From assembly GCA_001689405.1 (NCBI GenBank), contig LUJO01000027.1, positions 1 to 6,864 of the forward strand: a stretch of 6,864 nucleotides of DNA, in the 5' to 3' direction. The notes under the pieces were generated by a model. The model was given only the letters and a program-made list of their open reading frames with translations, did no database searches and had not been told where the DNA came from. Positions 1 through 6,073 of this stretch are shown in pieces (position 1 is the stretch's first letter; each line of letters begins with the position of its first letter). The DNA is from Candidatus Homeothermus arabinoxylanisolvens. GTDB lineage: Bacteria > Bacteroidota > Bacteroidia > Bacteroidales > Muribaculaceae. Both the position numbers and the translations under genes were made by a program.

Positions 1-21
1 ATAAACATTTTTCAGTGAACC

Positions 22-726
22 CTAATTAAGACGTTTGATTGTTAGAACTTGATTCTTAAAACTTTGGAAGTCATCAATCATACTTTTGGCAACTTCAATA
101 TTTTCAGGATTGTTTTCAGACGAGATAAATTGGTTAATAATATTTTTAGCTTCCATATCCTTGCCTTCAAGAATACATAACGTGGTAAGTCCTATACATG
201 AACCTAATCTTTTTTCAGAATCATTTAATTTATTCATTTTATAAGCAACTTTTTTAGCAGAATTAATATAAAATGAAGAAGAGTCAGGATTTTCTTTTAC
301 GATAGTATAGTATGCCGCCAATGATGACAATCTTTCAAAGCTATTGTGTGGATACGTATTATAAGATTGTAATGATACTCTCCAGAAATTGTCATAATCC
401 TTGCGAATAGAATATACAATAGTAGCAGCTTCCAGATAATGTCTTTGATTTTCAGGATCATTATCTAACATCATTAGTTTATTGACCCTATCAATTACAA
501 TATCTCCGCAAGCGTCATCATCTTCTATTGTCTTTAATGCAATGTACATTTCTGTATATAGAGTATCGCAAATATCATGCTTTCCTTCGGTCTTAGCTAT
601 TAATGCATCAAAATTGTCATTATATGCTTGTTCATATGCTGAAAGCGATGTTCTTGAACTAGATTTATCTCCACAACTTGATAGAATCAGTAATATGACT
701 GATATAACAAAATAGTTTTTTATCAT
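22..726 (-). CDS. Putative outer-membrane or periplasm-facing lipoprotein, helical, unknown function
   Basis: I do not recognise the family. The 234-residue protein starts with a short basic end (MIKN), a hydrophobic stretch and a lipobox L15-S-S-C18, so a type II signal peptide cleaved before Cys18 is well supported. Asp and Lys follow the Gly after the cysteine, but no clear Bacteroidota surface-export signature is seen, so a periplasm-facing position is the safer guess. The mature part looks almost entirely alpha-helical, with paired helices around residues 95-125, 135-165 and 175-205 that resemble TPR-like repeats; this is an impression, not a profile match. The start at 726 is preferred over the in-frame ATG at 741 because it overlaps the stop of the preceding small gene as ATGA, which suggests translational coupling, and gives a proper signal peptide. 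It stops with TAG. Codon use is A+T-rich, unlike the glycolytic genes in the window. The real role is unknown; TPR-like lipoproteins often act as binding or assembly factors. Confidence 0.82.
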   Translation of the reverse strand: MIKNYFVISVILLILSSCGDKSSSRTSLSAYEQAYNDNFDALIAKTEGKHDICDTLYTEMYIALKTIEDDDACGDIVIDRVNKLMMLDNDPENQRHYLEAATIVYSIRKDYDNFWRVSLQSYNTYPHNSFERLSSLAAYYTIVKENPDSSSFYINSAKKVAYKMNKLNDSEKRLGSCIGLTTLCILEGKDMEAKNIINQFISSENNPENIEVAKSMIDDFQSFKNQVLTIKRLN

Positions 727-911
727 ATAAAAAATGGCCATAATATACCTTTAAATTCTGCGATAAATGGGTCTATAAAGATTCCCACGATAAAGCTGTC
801 TTCTTTCATGAGTTTCCACCAAAAGTAGACCGCCATTATTTGTGTACTTAAACCATAGAGACCTAATAGTCCTCCGGCTATTGTCTTTAGAATTGAGTCT
901 TCTTTTTCCAT
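723..911 (-). CDS. Small membrane protein with two predicted helices, unknown function
   Basis: This 62-residue protein is not one I can name. After a charged N-terminus (MEKEDS) come two hydrophobic segments, about residues 10-34 (Gly-rich, ending in an aromatic FWW) and 39-62 (ending Trp-Pro-Phe-Phe-Ile at the stop). The connecting loop is Lys-Leu-Met-Lys-Glu-Asp. Two inner-membrane helices, or one helix and a re-entrant segment, are plausible. Its TGA stop overlaps the ATG of the downstream lipoprotein gene (ATGA), which supports it as a real gene and suggests the two products are made together. The alternative reading frame over the same bases (751-972) gives a charged protein with no such features and no coupling, so I rejected it. 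The start at 911 is preceded by an A+T-rich stretch typical for Bacteroidota, and lies 25 nt after a U6 tract of a terminator-like hairpin, so its expression may be controlled by the leader region. Confidence 0.7.
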   Translation of the reverse strand: MEKEDSILKTIAGGLLGLYGLSTQIMAVYFWWKLMKEDSFIVGIFIDPFIAEFKGILWPFFI

Positions 912-936
912 TGTTTATTAGTTCCAGTAAGGACAT

Positions 937-989
937 AAAAAAGAGGTGTGGGTAATCTTCTTGTAAGTCCAAGGCATTACCACACGCCT
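937..989 (-). terminator. Terminator-like hairpin with U6 tract just before the small membrane gene
   Basis: Read on the minus strand, the arm at 989-976 pairs with 956-944: six pairs, one bulged base (982), three pairs, one mismatch, three pairs, i.e. 12 bp around a 19-nt loop. A CTTTTTT run (943-937) follows immediately. This is the shape of an intrinsic terminator, but it sits 25 nt upstream of an ATG rather than after a gene. Its 5' arm is also part of a longer alternative stem (976-984 with 1067-1075), so the two structures exclude each other. It could end a stand-alone RNA or act as an attenuator. Confidence 0.5.
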
Positions 990-1096
990 GTTATCACACA
1001 AAAAGGGAAACCCACACCTGCATAGTATGAGCATTCACTTTCTTACTCTGTGATAACTAGTCTTGTTGTGGTAATTTTAGGACTGTTTCAAGTAAG
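957..1096. repeat. Long imperfect inverted repeat
   Basis: Left arm 957-998 and right arm 1049-1096 are complementary in five blocks of 3, 4, 5, 9 and 9 bp. The two perfect 9-bp blocks are ATTACCACA (976-984) with TGTGGTAAT (1067-1075), and GTTATCACA (990-998) with TGTGATAAC (1049-1057). The spacer is 50 bp. The two 9-mers in each arm are themselves related (TGTGRTAAY), so each arm also holds a direct repeat. No target-site duplication was identified and no transposase is nearby. Confidence 0.75.
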
Positions 1097-1161
1097 AAGT
1101 AAACACTTCTTTTGATATGTCAAGTTAATAATTTACATTGGCTGTCGTTTTTTAGTTTTTG

Positions 1162-1193
1162 CAAATATAATTAAATTTATCAGTATGCGCAAA
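1162..1193 (-). promoter_or_regulatory. Candidate Bacteroidota-type promoter upstream of the leader region
   Basis: On the minus strand a TTTG (1193-1190) lies 20 nt before TATATTTG (1169-1162), matching the primary sigma-factor pattern known from Bacteroides (TTTG, 19-21 nt, TAnnTTTG). Transcription would begin near 1155 and run toward the small membrane protein gene, leaving a leader of roughly 240 nt. The surrounding sequence is A+T-rich, so a chance match is possible. Confidence 0.5.
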
Positions 1194-1261
1194 ACGCTTA
1201 CCAAATACTTAACACATCAACTTTCACTATATAGGTGTGGGCTGACAGTGCAAAGTTAAGG

Positions 1262-2428
1262 CTAAAATTTGCTCATGATTATGTTCTGCAAGGCTTGCGG
1301 AGTCCATATTACAGGTATGTAGTACTGAATTTTATCTTCTTCATCCATGTCCCAATCAACATCCCAATGAATAAAGTCGCTATCAAACAATACGTAACGG
1401 GCGTCTTTCGCTTCGCCGGTTATGTAGTACATGGATGCAAAGTCATCGTCAAAGTATTTGACAAAGGCCTCACGTATACGGGAGCATTTTTCATTAATCG
1501 AATTGTCGAGGGGATTGCACAATCGGTCAATGCTCTTATGTATTTTGTCAAGATTCTCCCGAGGAGATATCATGAGATATAGCTTAAGCAATTCATCACG
1601 ATAATCAATCATATTTTTTAGCGGTATTCCTTCGGGATGTTTAAGATATAAGAAGTAGAGAGCTTTTGGAAGTGGTGAAAGCGTGATTTCAATATCGAAG
1701 AAGGGTAGCAATATGCGGTAGTCGCGGGTAATCACTAAATGACTTAAATTTCTGAAACGTTGCAAAGCCATGTCTATAATCGCTCGTGATAGCCCGATTT
1801 TTCTTAGAGAAGAAATCGCTGAGTCAAGTTTACGCAGATTGCGCAATGTCGGTCCTTCTGTTATATTGACCGTCTCTATCGAGTTGAACTCATCATTTTT
1901 GATAATTATATTTAGGTTGTTGATGAAAGTCTCAATGGTCTGTCGATAGAATTGTTGTCTATTTATGATTTTATTGTTTTGCAGAGGTAATTTATATGAT
2001 ATGAAATGGAAGTTGTCAGCATCGTATCCTCGGTAATATATTAAGGCAGGATATGTTAGGATATCGTCGACGATATAGGACAGCAGAGGCTCTTCAGTGG
2101 ACAATCCGGTATAATCATACTTGAAATCAACTTTGTTGTCAGGAACATTGAAGTGTGTATATGAAATATTATAGCGCGATTTGTTATGCCCTAAATTGTC
2201 CGGATCAAAAAGGTAGAAAGGAATGTATATGAACTTGTATCCGGATTGCATAAACAGAGCATCAATAGCTTCAAAATTCCGGTCGAGAAATTCGCTCCAG
2301 ATGTTGCCGGAAGTGGGGCCGGCATAAATGACATATTTTTTTGCGGCGTGGGTGAAGCCAACACTGTCTTTTAATGAGGGCACATCGTTAGCGGCCTGTA
2401 AGTTTTGGAATTGTATTTTGTCGTTCAT
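1262..2428 (-). CDS. Conserved-looking hypothetical protein, 388 residues
   Basis: No function can be assigned. The protein has no signal peptide or membrane segment and is probably cytoplasmic. Residues 30-75 and 120-150 are rich in aromatic beta-like segments. About 195-228 is a basic helical stretch. The region 248-338 looks like a defined helical domain: a PLPKALYFLYLKHPEGI segment, DYRDELLKLY (275-284), a SIDRL segment, then NSINEKCSRIREAF (309-322) and YYITGE (334-339). From memory this C-terminal pattern recurs in hypothetical proteins of Bacteroidales, and the first part is reminiscent of a winged-helix fold; I cannot verify either. The C-terminus is acidic (DVDWDMDEEDK, 356-366). The gene lies 64 nt after fic with no hairpin between them, so co-transcription is likely and a functional link possible. 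Base composition is more A+T-rich than in ppdK. The start at 2428 follows an A-rich stretch and there is no upstream competitor within the frame. Confidence 0.85.
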   Translation of the reverse strand: MNDKIQFQNLQAANDVPSLKDSVGFTHAAKKYVIYAGPTSGNIWSEFLDRNFEAIDALFMQSGYKFIYIPFYLFDPDNLGHNKSRYNISYTHFNVPDNKVDFKYDYTGLSTEEPLLSYIVDDILTYPALIYYRGYDADNFHFISYKLPLQNNKIINRQQFYRQTIETFINNLNIIIKNDEFNSIETVNITEGPTLRNLRKLDSAISSLRKIGLSRAIIDMALQRFRNLSHLVITRDYRILLPFFDIEITLSPLPKALYFLYLKHPEGIPLKNMIDYRDELLKLYLMISPRENLDKIHKSIDRLCNPLDNSINEKCSRIREAFVKYFDDDFASMYYITGEAKDARYVLFDSDFIHWDVDWDMDEEDKIQYYIPVIWTPQALQNIIMSKF

Positions 2429-2492
2429 GACTTATTGCCGTTTTTAATCTTTCATGGTGACAGAGGGGCGGTTTTATTCCGAGTAAGGGCTT

Positions 2493-3044
2493 TTACTCCG
2501 GTTCGTAGCCTTCGTAGTAATAGGATTGGTCGATGCCGTGGAATATTACATCACGGTCATCGGTTTCGGAGGTAAGAGCCGCTTGGAGAAGAACACGAAG
2601 TTCGAGATCGTTTATTGGCGAGCGCTCCATTGCCTGCATGTAATCTTCGCGTGATATCGTGCGCCAATCGATAACTTTGCCGAGTGAGCGTCGCAACATC
2701 ATATCAAGCCAAATACGGGTTGCCCGACCATTGCCTTCCATAAATGGGTGGGCAATGTTCATCTCGACGTATTTGGCCACAATATCTTCGAATGTCAATT
2801 CAGGCATCTTTTCGATGGCTTCAAGAGCAGGCTGAAGATAGAGTGAATTAGCAAATCGGAAGCCGCCTTTAGAAATGTTTTTCGTGCGAATTTGCCCTGC
2901 AAACGTATACAGTCCGTCAAAAAGCGTGTGATGAATGGCTTGAAGTCCAGCTGTGGTACCGACTTCAATTTCATAAACTTTGCCTGACGCGAAAAACTCT
3001 TTCGCTTTAGTTATACTTTCACGGTCAATATCGTTTTGCGTCAT
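2493..3044 (-). CDS. fic: Fic-domain protein adenylyltransferase (AMPylase), class III-like
   Basis: The 183-residue protein is a compact Fic protein. The active-site motif is complete: H99-P-F-M-E-G-N-G-R-A-T-R110, with the catalytic His99, the metal-binding acidic Glu103 and both Arg107 and Arg110. Upstream, LYTFAGQIRTKNISKGGFRFA (about 45-65) forms the usual flap region that positions the target. Near the C-terminus, S174-Y-Y-Y-E178-G179 matches the (S/T)xxxE(G/N) auto-inhibitory motif. Its position after the Fic core makes this a class III enzyme, as in Neisseria meningitidis Fic. Fic enzymes transfer AMP from ATP to a hydroxyl side chain; in class III the inhibitory glutamate blocks ATP binding until released by oligomer dissociation and self-modification of a tyrosine, for which Tyr175 is in the matching place. 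The target is unknown; bacterial relatives modify DNA gyrase or topoisomerase IV. No antitoxin gene is adjacent, as expected when inhibition is built in. Its ATG lies only 15 nt past the ppdK terminator stem. Confidence 0.93.
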   Translation of the reverse strand: MTQNDIDRESITKAKEFFASGKVYEIEVGTTAGLQAIHHTLFDGLYTFAGQIRTKNISKGGFRFANSLYLQPALEAIEKMPELTFEDIVAKYVEMNIAHPFMEGNGRATRIWLDMMLRRSLGKVIDWRTISREDYMQAMERSPINDLELRVLLQAALTSETDDRDVIFHGIDQSYYYEGYEPE

Positions 3045-3059
3045 AAATCAAAATATGAG

Positions 3060-3102
3060 AAAGGCTGCAATGCTGCCGATTGGGACATGCATTGCAGCCT
3101 TT
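3060..3102 (-). terminator. Intrinsic terminator-like hairpin after ppdK
   Basis: Arms 3060-3072 and 3090-3102 form a perfect 13-bp stem (AAAGGCTGCAATG and its complement) with a 17-nt loop. It lies 23 nt past the ppdK stop codon. On the minus strand the stem is followed by a T-rich but interrupted tail (TTTCTCATATTTTG), so termination may be partial. The fic start codon is 15 nt further on. Confidence 0.7.
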
Positions 3103-3125
3103 GTTAATTGTTGTTTATCAGATTA

Positions 3126-5840
3126 TTAGTCTTCGAGTGCCGCTTGGGCCGCCGCAACGCGGGCGATGGGCACGCGATAGGGTGAGCAGCTTACGTAGTT
3201 CATGCCGAGTTTTGCGCAGAACTTGACTGAAGAGGGCTCGCCGCCGTGCTCGCCGCAGATACCTACTTTGAGTTCGGGCTTGGTGGCGCGGCCTTTCTCT
3301 ACGCCCATGCGTACAAGCTGGCCTACACCTTCCTGATCAAGTACTTCAAACGGGTCGGTCTTGATGATGCCGTGCTCCTTGTAGAACTTGAGGAACTTGG
3401 GAGCATCGTCGCGAGAGTAACCGAATGTCATCTGGGTAAGGTCGTTTGTACCGAACGAGAAGAAGTCGGCTACGGTGGCAATCTGGTCGGCTGTCAGAGC
3501 AGCACGGGGCACCTCGATCATAGTACCTACCTTGTAGGGTACTGACTCGCCGCGTTCTTCAAATACTTTGGCGGCGGTGGTGTTGATGACGTCGGCCTGA
3601 TTCTGTATTTCCTTGAGTGTACCTACAAGGGGTATCATGATTTCGGGATGAACCGAAATGCCGCGGTTCTTGACGTTGAGAGCTGCCTCGATGATGGCGC
3701 GGGCCTGCATCTCGGTGATTTCGGGATATGTGATGCCGAGACGGCAACCGCGGTGACCAAGCATGGGGTTGAACTCCTCAAGGCTGTCTACCTTTGCTTT
3801 TACTTCTTCAAGTGTGAGACCCATTTCAGATGCAAGCTCTTTCTGAGTTGCTGTCTGGTGGGGTACAAATTCGTGCAACGGGGGATCGAGAAGACGGATG
3901 GTGACTCCGTAGCCGTCCATAGCCTCGAAGATGCCCTCGAAGTCGCCGCGCTGCATCGGAAGGAGTTTGGCAAGAGCCTTGCGGCGGCCTTCTACGTCGC
4001 CTGACAGGATCATTTCGCGTACGGCCTTGATGCGGTCGCCCTCGAAGAACATGTGCTCGGTACGGCAGAGGCCTATACCCTGTGCGCCGAAGTGGCGGGC
4101 CTGCTTGGCGTCGCGGGGAGTGTCGGCATTGGTGCGGACGAGAGTCTTGGTGTACTTGGCGGCAAGGTTCATGATAGCGCCGAAGTCGCCGCCGAGTTCG
4201 GGCTCGGCAGTGGGCACCTGTCCGTCATAAACTTCACCGGTAGAACCGTTGAGCGAAATCCAGTCACCTTCCTTATATACTTTTCCACCCATTTCCACGG
4301 TCTTGGCGGCGTAGTCAACCTTGATTTCGCCGGCTCCCGACACGCAGCACTTACCCATACCGCGGGCAACAACGGCAGCGTGCGATGTCATACCGCCGCG
4401 CATTGTGAGGATACCCTGAGCCACAGCCATACCGCGGAGGTCTTCAGGTGAAGTCTCTATACGTACGAGAACGACTTTCTTCTTCTTTTCGGCCCAAGCC
4501 TCGGCTTCGTCAGCGAAGAATACAATCTGACCGCTGGCGGCACCCGGCGATGCGGGAAGACCTTTGGCCATGACGTTGGCACGCTTGAGAGCGGCTTTGT
4601 CAAATACGGGGTGAAGCAGCTCGTCGAGTTTCTGGGGCTCCATGCGCAGAAGCACGGTCTTTTCATCAATCTGGTTTTCGCGAAGCAGATCCATGGCTAT
4701 CTTTACCATAGCGGCGCCGGTGCGCTTGCCGTTACGGGTCTGGAGCATCCAGAGCTTGCCGTCCTGAATGGTAAATTCCATATCCTGCATGTCGCGGTAG
4801 TAGTCCTCAAGCTTGTTGGCTATCGAGATAAGTTCTTCGGCACATACGGGCATGGTCTCCTGCAGAGAGGGATATTTTGAGGCACGCTCCTCTTCGCCGA
4901 TGCCCTGAAGGGCAGCCCAGCGGCGCGAACCTTCAACGGTAATCTGCTGGGGAGTACGTATACCGGCTACCACATCCTCGCCCTGAGCATTGATAAGGTA
5001 TTCGCCGTTGAATATATTTTCACCTGTAGCGGCGTCGCGGCTGAAAGCCACACCTGTAGCGGAATTGTCGCCCATGTTGCCGTATACCATAGCCTGTACG
5101 TTGACAGCCGTACCCCATTCTTCGGGTATTTGGTTCATGCGGCGATAAAGTATGGCGCGCTCGTTCATCCAGCTGTCAAACACTGCGCAGATGCCGCCCC
5201 AAAGCTGCTCCCAAGCGCTGTCGGGGAAGTCTTTGCCGGTAAAGTCTTTAACTGCGGCCTTGAAGAGCTTGACGAGCTTCTGGAGGTCTTCAACACCAAG
5301 CTCGGTGTCAAGACGCACGCCTTTTTCTTCCTTTACCTTCTCCATGATAGCTTCGAAGGGGTCTATGTCGGCTTTGCTCTTGGGCTTCATGCCGAGCACC
5401 ACGTCGCCGTACATCTGTACGAAACGGCGGTAGCTGTCCCATGCGAAGCGAGGGTTGCCGCTCTTCTCGGCCAAAGATGCTACAGTGGCATCGTTCATAC
5501 CGAGGTTAAGTACGGTATCCATCATACCGGGCATTGATGCACGTGCACCTGAGCGAACCGATACGAGCAGGGGATTTTCAGGATTGTCAAATTTCTTTCC
5601 CGTAAGGCTTTCTACATGAGCTATAGCTTCTTCAACTTCTTTTTGAATAAGCTTCACAACTGCATCGCGGCCTTTCTGGGTGTATTCGGTACACACTTCA
5701 GTGGTGATGGTAAATCCGGGAGGAACGGGCATTCCCAACAGGTTCATCTCGGCAAGGTTGGCACCTTTGCCACCAAGAAGATTTCTCATCTCGGCATTAC
5801 CTTCGGCTTTACCGTCGCCGAATGTATAAACTCGTTTCAT
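3126..5840 (-). CDS. ppdK: Pyruvate, phosphate dikinase
   Basis: PPDK reversibly converts PEP, AMP and pyrophosphate to pyruvate, ATP and phosphate in the cytoplasm, serving glycolysis or gluconeogenesis. The 904-residue protein has the full three-domain plan. The N-terminal ATP-grasp domain (about 1-375) carries GGKGANLAEM (Lys25), SVRSGARASMPGMMDT (Arg96) and, near its end, Asp353, Glu355, Gln367 and Arg369. The central swivelling phosphohistidine domain (about 415-545) has RGGMTSHAAVVARG with catalytic His487. The C-terminal TIM-barrel (about 565-904) binds PEP/pyruvate through Arg593, Arg649, Glu776, Asn799 and Cys862 (GICGEHGG). Compared with the Clostridium symbiosum enzyme, ATP-site and His positions are shifted by a constant 32 and barrel positions by 31-32, so all key residues are present. 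Length is typical. The start at 5840 (MKRVYTFGDG) is the natural family start, preceded by an A-rich stretch. It appears monocistronic: promoter at about 5919-5950, hairpin terminator after the stop. The Thr485 beside His487 is the site modified by regulatory proteins in some organisms; no such gene is here. Confidence 0.98.
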   Translation of the reverse strand: MKRVYTFGDGKAEGNAEMRNLLGGKGANLAEMNLLGMPVPPGFTITTEVCTEYTQKGRDAVVKLIQKEVEEAIAHVESLTGKKFDNPENPLLVSVRSGARASMPGMMDTVLNLGMNDATVASLAEKSGNPRFAWDSYRRFVQMYGDVVLGMKPKSKADIDPFEAIMEKVKEEKGVRLDTELGVEDLQKLVKLFKAAVKDFTGKDFPDSAWEQLWGGICAVFDSWMNERAILYRRMNQIPEEWGTAVNVQAMVYGNMGDNSATGVAFSRDAATGENIFNGEYLINAQGEDVVAGIRTPQQITVEGSRRWAALQGIGEEERASKYPSLQETMPVCAEELISIANKLEDYYRDMQDMEFTIQDGKLWMLQTRNGKRTGAAMVKIAMDLLRENQIDEKTVLLRMEPQKLDELLHPVFDKAALKRANVMAKGLPASPGAASGQIVFFADEAEAWAEKKKKVVLVRIETSPEDLRGMAVAQGILTMRGGMTSHAAVVARGMGKCCVSGAGEIKVDYAAKTVEMGGKVYKEGDWISLNGSTGEVYDGQVPTAEPELGGDFGAIMNLAAKYTKTLVRTNADTPRDAKQARHFGAQGIGLCRTEHMFFEGDRIKAVREMILSGDVEGRRKALAKLLPMQRGDFEGIFEAMDGYGVTIRLLDPPLHEFVPHQTATQKELASEMGLTLEEVKAKVDSLEEFNPMLGHRGCRLGITYPEITEMQARAIIEAALNVKNRGISVHPEIMIPLVGTLKEIQNQADVINTTAAKVFEERGESVPYKVGTMIEVPRAALTADQIATVADFFSFGTNDLTQMTFGYSRDDAPKFLKFYKEHGIIKTDPFEVLDQEGVGQLVRMGVEKGRATKPELKVGICGEHGGEPSSVKFCAKLGMNYVSCSPYRVPIARVAAAQAALED

Positions 5841-5918
5841 TGGCTTTGTTAGATGTTAAAAAGTTAAACGTATTTATTTATTGGTTAATATAGTCTTATA
5901 TAGCTGTTGAGCATGATG

Positions 5919-5950
5919 CAAATTTAAGATTAAATCGCGAGACTACGAAA
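5919..5950 (-). promoter_or_regulatory. Candidate Bacteroidota-type promoter for ppdK
   Basis: On the minus strand TAAATTTG (5926-5919) fits the TAnnTTTG element exactly, and TTTC (5950-5947), one base off TTTG, lies 20 nt upstream. The start of transcription would be near 5912, giving a leader of about 70 nt before the ppdK ATG. The position between the gpmA terminator and ppdK fits the expected place. Confidence 0.5.
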
Positions 5951-6010
5951 CACTTGCCTATAAAAATCCTTTCGGTCACTGTTTTTTGCCTGTAAATATA
6001 GCAAAATGCA

Positions 6011-6040
6011 AGGCCGGGGCGTATTGTAACGCTCCGGCCT
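6011..6040 (-). terminator. Intrinsic terminator after gpmA
   Basis: Arms 6011-6021 and 6030-6040 form an 11-bp G+C-rich stem with one G-T pair and an 8-nt loop, 33 nt past the gpmA stop. The minus-strand tail is TTGCATTTTGC, only moderately T-rich. The placement and stability make this the likely end of the gpmA transcript, separating it from ppdK. Confidence 0.75.
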
Positions 6041-6073
6041 GTCAAATACATATATGTCGGTCAAACGTACGGG

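Larger units (their letters stand above)
937..1155 (-). ncRNA. Candidate structured leader or small RNA, family not recognised
   Basis: A candidate promoter at 1162-1193 would start a minus-strand transcript near 1155 that reaches a U6 tract at 937-942, about 220 nt. Within it, blocks pair in nested order: 1094-1096 with 957-959, 1089-1092 with 960-963, 1080-1084 with 966-970, 1067-1075 with 976-984, and 1049-1057 with 990-998. That is about 30 bp, all Watson-Crick, with small internal loops and a 50-nt apical loop. A local 7-bp hairpin (1094-1111, loop of 4) competes with the outer end. The apical loop carries AGGTGTGGG on the minus strand (1019-1011), a perfect complement of 952-944 beside the U tract. 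The rod and the terminator hairpin share bases, as in an attenuator. I recognise no riboswitch or known small-RNA core. A stand-alone RNA, a 5' leader of the downstream operon, or a decayed palindromic repeat are all possible. Confidence 0.4.
912..1261. other. 350-nt intergenic region with promoter and palindromic structures
   Basis: No convincing coding sequence is seen on either strand. It holds, from right to left: a copy of AGGTGTGGG (1233-1241) about 20 nt past the end of the 388-residue gene; the candidate promoter (1162-1193); a 7-bp hairpin (1094-1111); the long inverted repeat (957-1096); an inverted copy of AGGTGTGGG (1011-1019); and the terminator-like hairpin with a third copy (944-952). 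The 388-residue gene has no clear intrinsic terminator of its own here. Confidence 0.7.

Noticed and set aside
751..972. 73-residue open frame on the minus strand, overlapping the small membrane protein
   Set aside because: It is charged and low in structure, overlaps the better-supported 62-residue frame almost entirely, and its start lies within the terminator-like hairpin.
914..1031. 38-codon minus-strand frame starting MLILC within the leader
   Set aside because: It runs through the paired arms and U tract; its codons are explained by the palindromic repeats and no protein feature supports it. A leader peptide cannot be excluded, but there is no run of regulatory codons.
944..1241. CRISPR-like array from the recurring AGGTGTGGG
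   Set aside because: Only three 9-base copies, one inverted, with unequal spacing and no cas genes.
1235..1582. 115-residue plus-strand frame opposite the end of the 388-residue gene
   Set aside because: It is antisense to a well-supported gene and has no coherent protein features.
3246..5852. Many long plus-strand open frames opposite ppdK
   Set aside because: They are antisense shadows of a strongly constrained G+C-rich gene and their translations show no recognisable domain.
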